Source: Frankiales bacterium (GTDB taxonomy: Bacteria; Actinomycetota; Actinomycetes; Mycobacteriales; SCTD01). Taken from it: DNA of 35,295 nucleotides. Positions 1 to 7,441 of this stretch are shown here, piece after piece. The position numbers and the translations under genes are program-made. How positions within the stretch are numbered: position 1 is the first letter of the stretch; the number at the start of each line of letters is the position of its first letter. Where the stretch lies: NCBI GenBank assembly GCA_025965935.1, contig JAOPVZ010000269.1, positions 1 through 35,295 of the forward strand, read 5' to 3'. Under the pieces are notes generated by a model. It worked only from the letters and a program-made list of their open reading frames with translations. It searched no databases and had not been told where the DNA came from.

Positions 1-285
1 GGCCACGACCTGGCCAGCAAGCAGATGAAGGCGTACGGCGGGATGGTGAGCTTCCGCCTCGTGGACGGTGAGCCGAAGGCGCTGGACGTCTGCCGCCGTA
101 CCGAGGTCTTCACGCTCGGGGAGTCCCTAGGCGGGGTCGAGTCGCTCATCGAGCACCCCGGCCGGATGACGCACGCGAGCGTCGCCGGGTCGCAGCTGGA
201 GGTGCCGGCCGACCTGGTGCGGCTGTCCGTCGGGATCGAGAGCGCGGACGACCTGCTGGCCGACCTCGAGCGCGCGCTGGCTTGA
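1..285 (+). CDS. Cystathionine gamma-synthase/gamma-lyase family PLP enzyme, C-terminal fragment
   Basis: The reading frame is open from base 1 and ends at TGA 283-285, so the first 5' codons lie outside the window; the ORF-track start at base 25 is an internal Met. The visible 94 residues are the C-terminal domain of the Cys/Met-metabolism PLP-dependent family (MetB/MetC/cystathionine gamma-lyase). Seen directly: FTLGESLGGVESLIEHP, then PGRMTHAS and the closing VRLSVGIES followed by an acidic D-L-x-x-D-L helix, which is the characteristic end of this fold. The family acts on cystathionine, cysteine or homoserine esters in the cytoplasm. The fragment cannot separate gamma-synthase from gamma-lyase because the PLP-lysine and substrate loops are upstream. 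Confidence 0.93.
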   Translation, partial: GHDLASKQMKAYGGMVSFRLVDGEPKALDVCRRTEVFTLGESLGGVESLIEHPGRMTHASVAGSQLEVPADLVRLSVGIESADDLLADLERALA

Positions 286-316
286 CCTGCGTCCGATCGA
301 TGCCGAAGGTCGAGAG

Positions 317-1294
317 GTGAAGCGCGCCCCACGCTGGCTGGTCGAGACGGTGGCCTGGAGCGGCGCGCTGGTGATGCTCACGGGCGTCGGGGTCGTGGTG
401 TCGGGCGTGATCGGGACCCAGACCTTGTACGGCGAGACGCCGGTCGTCTCCCTCCCGCTGACCCACCTGACGCAGCAGACCCAGCCGGCGCCGCAGCAGC
501 GCAAGGTCGTGCCGGTGCGCACCCGGGCGAACACCGGGGTGCCGGCGGAGCCGTCGCTGGGCGCGCCGCCCGGCCCGTTCAACGACCCCCGACCGACCGC
601 CTTCGCGGCATCGGAGAACCGGTACGCGTTCCTCGCCGGCGTGACCCACTACCGCAAGCCGACGCACGACACGATCGCAGGCGCGCAGGACGTGCAGTTC
701 ATCCGCTCCTTGCTGCTCGCGAGCGGGTGGCGGGCCGAGAACATCCGGATGGTCACCGACCAGCAGGCGACCGGAGCGGCGGTGCGCGCGGGGCTGCAGT
801 GGCTGGCCGGCAAGAGCACGCCGGGGACGTTCACGCTGTTCCACTTCTCCGGGCACGTGAAGCAGGAGGGCGGCCACGAGAAGCTGTGGCCCTACGACCG
901 CGACTTCGTGACGGACACCTTCCTCGCCCGCACGTTGAACCAGGGCTCCGGCAAGCTGTGGGTCGACATCGCCGGCTGCGAGGCCGGCGGCTTCATGGAG
1001 GACCTGCCGAGCAGCCGGGTGCTGGTGTCGACGAGCTCGAAGGCGTCGCAGAAGTCCTACGAGTTCCCGCAGTGGGGCGAGTCGGTGTGGTCGGGGCTCG
1101 TCTGGGACCTCGGGCTCGCGCAGGGCCAGGCCGACGCCAATCGCAACGGCATCACGACCGTGGGCGAGGCGCTGCGCTGGGGGACGTACTACGCGCAGGC
1201 GATCACGCTGCGGCAGCAGCCGCACGGCCGGCAGACGCCGCAGGTGGCCGGCGACCCGGTGCGGGGCTGGACGCTGGACAACCCACCCGCCTAG
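317..1294 (+). CDS. Membrane-anchored caspase-family (C14-like) peptidase
   Basis: A 325-aa protein with a basic N-terminus (MKRAPR) and one hydrophobic segment at about residues 13-33, predicting N-in/C-out topology. A Pro/Gln-rich linker follows (about 50-95), then a caspase-haemoglobinase fold from about 102. The expected catalytic dyad is visible: His180 in HFSGH after a hydrophobic strand, and Cys221 in DIAGCEAGGF 41 residues later, again after a strand. Spacing and order match caspase/metacaspase p20 domains. The GTG start has an AAGG-type Shine-Dalgarno element about 7 nt upstream. No death-fold or repeat partner domain is attached. The predicted position of the protease domain outside the membrane is unusual for caspase-fold enzymes. 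Substrate unknown; the family is Arg/Lys- or Asp-specific depending on branch. Confidence 0.75.
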   Translation: MKRAPRWLVETVAWSGALVMLTGVGVVVSGVIGTQTLYGETPVVSLPLTHLTQQTQPAPQQRKVVPVRTRANTGVPAEPSLGAPPGPFNDPRPTAFAASENRYAFLAGVTHYRKPTHDTIAGAQDVQFIRSLLLASGWRAENIRMVTDQQATGAAVRAGLQWLAGKSTPGTFTLFHFSGHVKQEGGHEKLWPYDRDFVTDTFLARTLNQGSGKLWVDIAGCEAGGFMEDLPSSRVLVSTSSKASQKSYEFPQWGESVWSGLVWDLGLAQGQADANRNGITTVGEALRWGTYYAQAITLRQQPHGRQTPQVAGDPVRGWTLDNPPA

Positions 1295-1300
1295 AACCCG

Positions 1301-1738
1301 CTACAGGTCCCGCCACATCACGACGTGCGGCCCGATCTCCGGGTCGACCCAGGGCTCCCCGCGCGTGACGAGGCCGGCCCGCTCGTAGAAGGTGCGCGCT
1401 GGCGTCCGGGCGTTGCACCACAGCAGACCGCCGCCATGCGCGCGGGCCTGCGCCATCAGCGCGTCGAGCACCACCGCCCCGACGCCCTGCCCCCGGTGGC
1501 TCGGTGCGGTCGCCATCCCGCGCAGCCGCCAGGCCGGCGCGCCCGGCGCCCAGGGGGCCGGGTCGACCCGGACGTTGCCGGTCCCGACCAGCTTGTCGCC
1601 GTCGAACACCCCGACGTGGAAGGCCGGGTCCGCGTCGCCGGGCAGCTCGACCGGTCGTCCGCCGCGGAGCACCTGCCGGCGGAGCTCGGCGGTCTCGGCC
1701 GCGGTGACCTCGCGGACCTGCCAGCTCGGGTCGGGCAC
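1301..1738 (-). CDS. GNAT-family N-acetyltransferase
   Basis: A 145-aa single-domain acetyltransferase on the minus strand. The acetyl-CoA binding motif A is clear: a hydrophobic strand into RGMATAPSHRGQGVGAVVL, containing the Q/R-x-x-G-x-G/A pyrophosphate loop (HRGQGVG). The C-terminal ARTFYERAGLVTRGE is the usual motif B region where the Tyr general acid sits. The N-terminus RPVELPGDAD resembles GNATs acting on small molecules, but the substrate cannot be deduced. Its 3' end is only 6 bp from the convergent caspase-like gene. The start is uncertain; the track's first start near 1738 gives a normal N-terminus. Confidence 0.88.
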   Translation of the reverse strand: MPDPSWQVREVTAAETAELRRQVLRGGRPVELPGDADPAFHVGVFDGDKLVGTGNVRVDPAPWAPGAPAWRLRGMATAPSHRGQGVGAVVLDALMAQARAHGGGLLWCNARTPARTFYERAGLVTRGEPWVDPEIGPHVVMWRDL

Positions 1739-1801
1739 ACGCCGGACCGTACTGGACCACCCCCAACCTCCCTTGCCGGTCCCCGCCGGCCGCGGTCATG
1801 A

Positions 1802-1832
1802 TCCGAACGCGTTTCGGACGAGTTCCGGAACT
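1802..1832. promoter_or_regulatory. Two adjacent palindromes, possible operators
   Basis: TCCGAA-CGCGT-TTCGGA (1802-1818, perfect 6-bp arms) is followed three bases later by the perfect 12-bp palindrome AGTTCCGGAACT (1821-1832). They lie between the divergent GNAT and DNRLRE-like genes, about 75-100 bp upstream of the latter's start. Position and symmetry suggest regulator binding sites. I recognise no specific regulator. Confidence 0.4.
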
Positions 1833-1868
1833 CAGCAGGAAAGTGATCAGCCGCGGCGAATGAAGACC

Positions 1869-1888
1869 GACCGGCAGTGATGCCGGTC
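1869..1888 (+). promoter_or_regulatory. 5' leader hairpin before the Shine-Dalgarno of the DNRLRE-like gene
   Basis: GACCGGCA-GTGA-TGCCGGTC forms an 8-bp perfect stem with a 4-nt loop. It ends 4 nt before the AGGAGG ribosome-binding site (1893-1898) of the gene starting at 1905. It could influence translation or mRNA stability; function is inferred from position only. Confidence 0.4.
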
Positions 1889-1904
1889 ACTCAGGAGGTC
1901 GGCG

Positions 1905-2924
1905 GTGCGGGCAGGGCGGTCAGCGGGGCACGGCGGGATCGCCCTCGCCGTCGTGCTGTGTCCGGTGGTGGGGCTGGCGGCGCCTGCGCACGCCGACTCC
2001 AGCTCCCCGCAGACGGTCAGCGCCGCCTGGTACTGGGCGGAGAAGACGGCAGTCACGCCGGTTACGACGCTGCCCACGCTGCCAGAGCAGGCCAACCCTG
2101 CGTCGGGCGTGCCGGACGGTGACCTGGGGGTCGGCTACGTCACCGACCAGCTCGCCGCCCGGGACAAGACCGCTGCCATCGACCTCGACCTGACCGCGAT
2201 CCCGGTCGGCGCCGTCTTCAGCTCCTTCCAGCTCACCGTGCCGGTCGACGCCGGCGCCGAGAACGTGCAGAGCGGCCCGGCGGACATCTCCGCCTGCGAG
2301 AACATCGACGTCTTCACCGAGTCCGCTGCGCCGCAGGACATCAGCAAGGCACCGCCGTACGCGCAGCCGACCTGCGTGAAGGGGGTCCTCAACGCCGCGA
2401 ACTCCTACGTGTTCGACCTGACCGCCGTCGCCAACGACTGGAGCCAGGGGGCGCCGGCTGACGGCGTCTCGCTCGTTCCCACGCTGCTCGCGGCCGCGGA
2501 CATGCGGCCGTTCAGCATCGCGCTGAAGGGCAAGAACGCGATCACGACCAAGGCGGTCTGGTCGCCGCCGGTCACCGCGCCGGCCCCCCTCCCCCAGCCC
2601 GCGCAGGGCCCGAACGTGCCAGCCGTCGCCCCGCCGCCCCTGATCGGCCAAGGCGGCAACTTGCCCCCCATGCCGGAGGTGCAGGCGCCGCAAGCCCTCC
2701 CGCAGGTCCCGCAGCCGCAGACCAACCCGGCACCGCAGGCGGTCGCGATCCGACCCGCCGCGTTCGCCCCCCGGTCGCTGGTCCCGTCGACGCAGTGGTG
2801 GCTCGCCGGCCTGAGCGTCGCCGTGCTCCTCGGCCTGGCCTGGATCACGCAGAACGACCCGCTCGTGCCGGTCCCCGCCGACCCGCGTCGCACCCGCTTC
2901 GCCCGCGCCGTCCGCAGCTCCTGA
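1905..2924 (+). CDS. Secreted, C-terminally membrane-anchored DNRLRE-like domain protein
   Basis: A 339-aa exported protein. The GTG start at 1905 is fixed by a strong AGGAGG 6 nt upstream. There is a signal peptide with cleavage predicted after AHA at about residue 30. A beta-rich domain at roughly 35-210 carries WYW near its start, repeated V-x-x-F-x-L-T-V/Y-V-F-D-L-T strands and two Cys likely to pair, resembling DNRLRE/carbohydrate-module-like folds. A Pro/Gln-rich stalk (about 215-290) leads to one transmembrane helix (about 299-314) and a short basic tail. It sits 48 bp ahead of the branched-chain-type ABC operon in the same orientation, so it may be a surface accessory of that importer. 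No catalytic motif is visible and the domain assignment is by pattern only. Confidence 0.65.
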   Translation: MRAGRSAGHGGIALAVVLCPVVGLAAPAHADSSSPQTVSAAWYWAEKTAVTPVTTLPTLPEQANPASGVPDGDLGVGYVTDQLAARDKTAAIDLDLTAIPVGAVFSSFQLTVPVDAGAENVQSGPADISACENIDVFTESAAPQDISKAPPYAQPTCVKGVLNAANSYVFDLTAVANDWSQGAPADGVSLVPTLLAAADMRPFSIALKGKNAITTKAVWSPPVTAPAPLPQPAQGPNVPAVAPPPLIGQGGNLPPMPEVQAPQALPQVPQPQTNPAPQAVAIRPAAFAPRSLVPSTQWWLAGLSVAVLLGLAWITQNDPLVPVPADPRRTRFARAVRSS

Positions 2925-2972
2925 CCCAGTCCCCCCGCCGTCTCGTCCCGCCCCCACCCCCTGGAGCAGCCC

Positions 2973-4439
2973 GTGCGCCGCCGACCACCGACCGTCCTGG
3001 TCGCCCTCCTCAGCGTCGCTGTCCTGTCCACCGCCTGCGGCCTCAAGCAGGAGCAGTACGACGCTCTCAAGCAGCAGCAGCAGAACGGCACCACCGGGGT
3101 CGACAGCGGCCTGGGCGGCACCACCGGCCTGGCCGGGGACGCCACGACCGGTGGCGCCACCAGCGGCGTCACCGGTATAGGTGGCACGACGTCCGGGACC
3201 ACGTCCGGCACCACGGGCACCAGCGGCACCTCCGGGACCGGCACCTCAGGCACTGGTGCGTCGGGCACCTCCGGTAGCTCGACCACCGGCACTGGCCCGA
3301 CGAGCATCAAGTGCAACACCCTGGGGCAGAACGTCGTCGGCGTGACCCCGACCCAGATCCGGGTCGGCGTGCACGCCCCGCAGACCGGGACCGGTGCGCC
3401 GTTCCCGCCGTCGTTCGAGGCCGCCGTCCCGCTGTACTGGAAGGACCCCGCGCACAAGGTCTGCGGCCGTCAGGTGGTCATCGACTTCCAGGACGACAAG
3501 TACACGCCGCAGACCGCCCGTGACGTGTGCGGCCCGATGAGCCGTCGTGACTTCATCGTCATCGGCGCCGCCGGCACCGACCAGATCCAGTCCTGCGCCA
3601 CCATGCCGGACATCCAGAGCAAGGGCGTGCCCTACCTGTCGGCGGGTGTCACGACCAACGGCCTCAACGGGCTCAAGAACTACTTCGCGCTGACGCTGAC
3701 CTACGCGCAGCAGGCCTCGTTGGTGCTGCAGAACGCGCGCAAGGCCGGCCTGGGGCTGAAGAAGTGGGCGGTCATCACGTCGAACACGAACAACTTCAAG
3801 GACGCCCGTGACGCGATGGAAGGCGTCCTGAAGGCGGCCGGGATCAAGTACGACGACATCCAGGTCGACGCCACCAACGACAACGGCATCCAGGGCCGCG
3901 CGGCCAACACCGGCACCAAGATCGCGACCGGTGGCTACGACACCGTCTTCCTCGACACCAGTCCCGGCTACTTCCTCTACATGAGCGGGACGGCCAGCAA
4001 GCAGGGCTTCAACGGCACCTACACCGGTCCCGGGGTGACGATGACCGAGGTGACGGTGGCGCAGCTCGTGTGCGCGGCGACGGCCGGCGTGGTGAAGGCC
4101 AACTTCCTCGCGCCGTTCCCCGGCATCGACCATGCGACGGCGGACTTCAAGAAGGCCGCGAACAACAGCTACGACGACATCTACTGGTCCATCTGGGGTC
4201 TGAACCAATCGCTGTACTACGCGCTCAGCGCGGCCACCAGCCTGACGCGTCCCGGCTTCATCGACGGGCTGTCCAAGGCCACGCTGACCAACGGCGTCTA
4301 CCCGAAGAGCGTGTTCTCCGGCGGCAACCACTTCGGTGGCACCGGTGCCTGGAGCCAGCGGATGAACTGCAACGAGCGCGAGCCCAACGCCAACCAGAAC
4401 GGCGCCTGGGACACGGCTGGCGGGCCGTACTACAAGTGA
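2973..4439 (+). CDS. Branched-chain amino acid-type ABC transporter substrate-binding lipoprotein
   Basis: A 488-aa protein. The N-terminus MRRRPPTVLV plus a hydrophobic stretch ends in LSTAC (Cys22), a near-lipobox, so lipid anchoring is likely though the -3 residue is atypical. About 75 residues of nearly pure Gly/Thr/Ser/Ala follow (about 39-110). The type-I periplasmic-binding fold (Peripla_BP_6/LivJ class) then begins near IRVGVHAPQTG. Later strands such as FIVIGAAGTDQ, GVPYLSAGVTT and KKWAVITSN are typical. Several Cys suggest disulfides. The gene heads a five-gene transport operon and its TGA overlaps the next GTG (GTGA). Ligand unknown: this family binds branched amino acids, amides, urea or aromatic acids. 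Confidence 0.88.
   Translation: MRRRPPTVLVALLSVAVLSTACGLKQEQYDALKQQQQNGTTGVDSGLGGTTGLAGDATTGGATSGVTGIGGTTSGTTSGTTGTSGTSGTGTSGTGASGTSGSSTTGTGPTSIKCNTLGQNVVGVTPTQIRVGVHAPQTGTGAPFPPSFEAAVPLYWKDPAHKVCGRQVVIDFQDDKYTPQTARDVCGPMSRRDFIVIGAAGTDQIQSCATMPDIQSKGVPYLSAGVTTNGLNGLKNYFALTLTYAQQASLVLQNARKAGLGLKKWAVITSNTNNFKDARDAMEGVLKAAGIKYDDIQVDATNDNGIQGRAANTGTKIATGGYDTVFLDTSPGYFLYMSGTASKQGFNGTYTGPGVTMTEVTVAQLVCAATAGVVKANFLAPFPGIDHATADFKKAANNSYDDIYWSIWGLNQSLYYALSAATSLTRPGFIDGLSKATLTNGVYPKSVFSGGNHFGGTGAWSQRMNCNEREPNANQNGAWDTAGGPYYK
3091..3300 (+). repeat. Low-complexity Gly/Thr/Ser coding repeat in the SBP gene
   Basis: Imperfect tandem repeats of GGCACC/ACCACC/TCCGGC-type triplets encode the flexible stalk GTTSGTTSGTTGTSGTSG and flanking sequence. 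Such tracts are prone to slippage and length variation. Confidence 0.7.
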
Positions 4440-5371
4440 CGCTGCTCGCGCTCGACCCGCAGACCCAGCTCGGCCAGCCGCTGGTCCTCGGCATCATCGA
4501 GGGCTCGGTGTACGGGCTGATCGCGCTCGGCCTGGTGCTGCTCTACAAGAGCAACCGCATCTTCAACTTCGCCCAGGCCGAGTTCGGCACGATCGCGGCG
4601 CTGACCGCCTACTTCGGCTACAACGGCAGCCTCTTCGGCATCCCGTGGCACATGCCGTGGCTGGTCGCGGTGTTCGTCGGCATCCTGCTCGGCACGCTGT
4701 CGGCTGTGCTCACGGAGCGGCTCGTCATCAGGCCGCTGTTCCACCAGCCGAAGGTCATCATGGTGGTCGGGACCGTCGGCGTCCTGCTCGCCTCGATAGC
4801 GGTCGAGTACCTGGTGTTCCCCACGAAGGACACCGCCTCGCTGCCGTCGGTGACGGACGTGGGGCTGACGGACCCGGCGTTCCGGGTCGGCTTCGCGGGC
4901 TACAACGTCGCGTGGGAGCAGGTGCTGACGCTGTTCGTGCTGATCGCCATGGCGCTCGGTGCCGCCGCGTTCTTCCGCTACTCGCGGCAGGGCACCGCGA
5001 TCCTCGCGGTCAGCCAGGAGCCGACCGCGGCAGCGACCGTCGGCATCAGCATCAGTCGGGTCTCGCTGCTGACCTGGACGCTGGCCGGCTTCCTCGGATC
5101 GGTCGCGGGCATCGTGTCCATCGGCGGCGCGCCGCTGCTGGTGCCGGGCATCATGACCGGGACGGCGCTGGTCGGCGGCATTACCGCCGCCGTGCTCGGT
5201 GGCGTGACCAGCATGCCGGGAGCCTTCGTCGGTGGGCTGCTCGTCGGCCTCGTGCACCAGTACACGCAGGCCTTCTTCAGCTTCCCCGGCGCCCAGAACG
5301 TCATGGTCGGACTGGTGCTGCTCATCGTGCTGCTCTCCTTCCCGCGCGGCCTGCTCGGGAGCGAGACATGA
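4436..5371 (+). CDS. livH: Branched-chain amino acid-type ABC transporter permease LivH
   Basis: A 311-aa permease; the ORF track shows it only inside a longer frame starting at 4070. The GTG at 4436 overlaps the SBP stop (GTGA) and gives the family's usual length and N-terminus, so I choose it. About eight hydrophobic segments are visible. Family marks include an N-terminal GSVYGLIALGLVLLYKSN, then RIFNFAQAEFG (the conserved NFAQGEF-like motif), and GITAAVLGGVTSMPGAFVGG, the EAA-like coupling region that contacts the ATPases. It forms the membrane pore together with LivM. Confidence 0.93.
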   Translation: MTLLALDPQTQLGQPLVLGIIEGSVYGLIALGLVLLYKSNRIFNFAQAEFGTIAALTAYFGYNGSLFGIPWHMPWLVAVFVGILLGTLSAVLTERLVIRPLFHQPKVIMVVGTVGVLLASIAVEYLVFPTKDTASLPSVTDVGLTDPAFRVGFAGYNVAWEQVLTLFVLIAMALGAAAFFRYSRQGTAILAVSQEPTAAATVGISISRVSLLTWTLAGFLGSVAGIVSIGGAPLLVPGIMTGTALVGGITAAVLGGVTSMPGAFVGGLLVGLVHQYTQAFFSFPGAQNVMVGLVLLIVLLSFPRGLLGSET

Positions 5372-6522
5372 CCGCCGTCGCGCAGGCCGGCACCCAGCCC
5401 GGCACCGAGACCGTCGTCGCCGGGAGCCACTGGCGCCTCTCGGGCACGGGCATCGCCGCGCGCGGCCTCGCCTACCTCGGGCTGGCCGTGGTGCTGTTCC
5501 TGCCCTGGTTCGCGACCGACTTCTCGAAGACCTGCTCGCTCGCGGTGATCTACGCCCTCATGGGGCTCTCCCTCAACATCGTCGTCGGCTACACCGGCCA
5601 GCTGTCGCTCGGCCACCAGGGGTTCCTCGGCCTGGGAGCCCTGGTGACCGCGAACGTGGTCTTCCAGGCACACCTGCCGATCTGGCTGGCGATGGCCTTC
5701 GGGGTGCTCGCGACCACCGCTGTGGCACTGGTCCTCGGCCTGGTGGCGCTGCGCATCACCGGCCTCTACCTGTCGCTCATCACGCTGGTGTTCGGCTCGG
5801 CGATCAGCAGCTCGCTGTTCGCCCTCGCGCGGTTCACCGACAACAACTCGGGTGTGAAGATCAGTCGGCCGTCCTACCTCGCGGACAACGGCGACTGGTA
5901 CCTCGTCTGCGTCGCCGTGCTGCTCGTGATCTTCTACCTCGACTACCGGCTGACGGTGAGCAAGGTCGGGCGGGCGCTGCTCGCGCTCAAGGAGAACGAG
6001 CGGGTCGCGGAGGCGTTCGGCATCGGTGTCACCGCGTACAAGCTGCTGGCGTTCGCGCTGTCCGGTGCCATTGCCGGCCTCGCCGGCGGCCTCTACGCGT
6101 TCCGCGGCGAGCTGTACTCCGAGAAGGACTTCCAGGACCCCAACGGATTCACGCTCGCGCTGCTGTTCGTCGTCATGTGCGTCGTCGGCGGTCTCGGCAA
6201 CCGGCTCGGTGTCGTCGTCGCCGGCCTGTTCTTCGGCCTCATCAACGAGCTGCTCGACGACCTCTTCTACTGGCACGCCGTGCGCTCCTGGATGCAGCAC
6301 GTCCCGCTGCTCGGCAGCTACTACGACTCGGACGTGAAGGCGAGCTACCTCGCCTCCCTCATCGGGGCGCTGCTGCTGCTGCAGACGCTGATCTTCAACC
6401 GTGGTGGCCTGGGCGCGCAGCTGCGCCCGATCGCCCGGTGGATGACGGGGCACCGGTTCGAGCTCCACGACGAAGGCGGCTCCGGCCCTGCTGCGGTGGA
6501 GGGCTCCAGTGTCCGTGCTTGA
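5368..6522 (+). CDS. livM: Branched-chain amino acid-type ABC transporter permease LivM
   Basis: A 384-aa permease starting at the ATG that overlaps the livH stop (ATGA). After a 35-residue hydrophilic N-terminus there are multiple transmembrane segments, including the LivM hallmarks YALMGLSLNIVVGYTGQLSLG and the cytoplasmic coupling loop VGRALLALKENERVAEAFG. VVGGLGNRLGVVVAG corresponds to the GGxGxxxGPxxGA region. Its 3' end overlaps livG by 14 nt. Partner of LivH in the translocation pore. Confidence 0.93.
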   Translation: MTAVAQAGTQPGTETVVAGSHWRLSGTGIAARGLAYLGLAVVLFLPWFATDFSKTCSLAVIYALMGLSLNIVVGYTGQLSLGHQGFLGLGALVTANVVFQAHLPIWLAMAFGVLATTAVALVLGLVALRITGLYLSLITLVFGSAISSSLFALARFTDNNSGVKISRPSYLADNGDWYLVCVAVLLVIFYLDYRLTVSKVGRALLALKENERVAEAFGIGVTAYKLLAFALSGAIAGLAGGLYAFRGELYSEKDFQDPNGFTLALLFVVMCVVGGLGNRLGVVVAGLFFGLINELLDDLFYWHAVRSWMQHVPLLGSYYDSDVKASYLASLIGALLLLQTLIFNRGGLGAQLRPIARWMTGHRFELHDEGGSGPAAVEGSSVRA

Positions 6523-7441
6523 GGTCTCCGACCTGTCCATCCGCTTCGGCGGCCTGCAGGCGCTGCAGGACCTGACGCTGACCGTCAACGAGTTCGAGAT
6601 CGTCGGCCTCATCGGTCCCAACGGCGCTGGCAAGACGACCGCGTTCAACTGCATCACCGGCTTCTACAAGCCCGACACCGGCCGGGTGGTCTACCGGGGC
6701 ACGGACGTGACGCGCACGCCGCCGCACAAGAAGGCCGCGATGGGCTTCGGCCGGACCTTCCAGAACGTCGGCATGGTGAAGAGCTCCACGGTGCTCGAGA
6801 ACCTCAAGACCGCGCAGCACGCCCGCGTCCGGTACGACGTCGCCTCCGCCCTCCTCGGGGGCAGCCGGGTGGCGACCGAGGAGCGCGCGCTCGCAGCCAA
6901 GGCCGACGCGATCCTCGAGCTGCTCGGGCTGACCGAGGTCCGCGACCTGCGGGTCGGCGGGCTGTCCTACGGCACCTTGAAGCTCCTGGAGCTGGGCTGC
7001 GCTCTCGCCACCGAGCCGGACGTGCTGCTGCTCGACGAGCCGTCCTCCGGCATGGGTCCGGAGGAGTCGCACCAGCTCGGCGAGCGGCTGCTAGACCTGC
7101 GCAAGGCGTTCGGCCTGACCATGCTGCTCATCGAGCACCACGTGCCGCTCGTCCTCAGCGTCTGCGACTACGTCTACGTCCTGAACTTCGGGCGGTTGCT
7201 CGCCGAGGGCAGGCCCTCGGTCATCCAGACCCACCCTGAGGTCGTCGCGGCCTACCTCGGTGGCGAGGCGCCCGAGGCGCTGGCGGCCACGGAGGAGACC
7301 CCCGAGGAGGCGGCGCTGGACGAGGCCACCGCCGTACCTGCCCCCCGGAAGCAGCCCGTGGCGAAGAAGGCAGCCGCGAAGAAGTCTCCCGCCAGCTCAG
7401 CGCCGGCCAAGAAGGCACCAGCAAAGAAGGCGGCCTCCTGA
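6509..7441 (+). CDS. livG: Branched-chain amino acid-type ABC transporter ATPase LivG with Lys/Ala-rich tail
   Basis: A 310-aa nucleotide-binding subunit. Walker A GPNGAGKTT is at about 36-44, the Q-loop at GRTFQNVGM, Walker B VLLLDEPSSGM at about 172-182 and the H-loop His in LLIEHH (about 210). The ABC signature is LSYGTL (about 152-157) in place of the usual LSGGQ or LPYGxQ. After the normal end (AAYLGG) there is an extra tail of about 58 residues: first acidic/Ala-rich, then a basic stretch of AKKAAAKK/PAKKAPAKKA units like histone-H1-type or nucleoid-protein tails. GTG start; livM overlaps by 14 nt and livF starts in the stop codon. Confidence 0.93.
   Translation: MSVLEVSDLSIRFGGLQALQDLTLTVNEFEIVGLIGPNGAGKTTAFNCITGFYKPDTGRVVYRGTDVTRTPPHKKAAMGFGRTFQNVGMVKSSTVLENLKTAQHARVRYDVASALLGGSRVATEERALAAKADAILELLGLTEVRDLRVGGLSYGTLKLLELGCALATEPDVLLLDEPSSGMGPEESHQLGERLLDLRKAFGLTMLLIEHHVPLVLSVCDYVYVLNFGRLLAEGRPSVIQTHPEVVAAYLGGEAPEALAATEETPEEAALDEATAVPAPRKQPVAKKAAAKKSPASSAPAKKAPAKKAAS

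Noticed and set aside
25-285. 86-aa ORF from ATG 25 as a complete gene
   Set aside because: The frame is open to base 1 and the sequence is the C-terminal domain of a PLP enzyme, so the ATG is internal.
1801-1880. Palindromes as a terminator for the GNAT or caspase genes
   Set aside because: They lie upstream of both divergent genes' starts rather than downstream of any stop, so operator or leader roles fit better.
2405-3457. 350-aa minus-strand ORF with Val/Pro repeats
   Set aside because: Antisense shadow of the SBP stalk and the DNRLRE-like gene; composition follows the opposite strand's Gly/Thr repeats.
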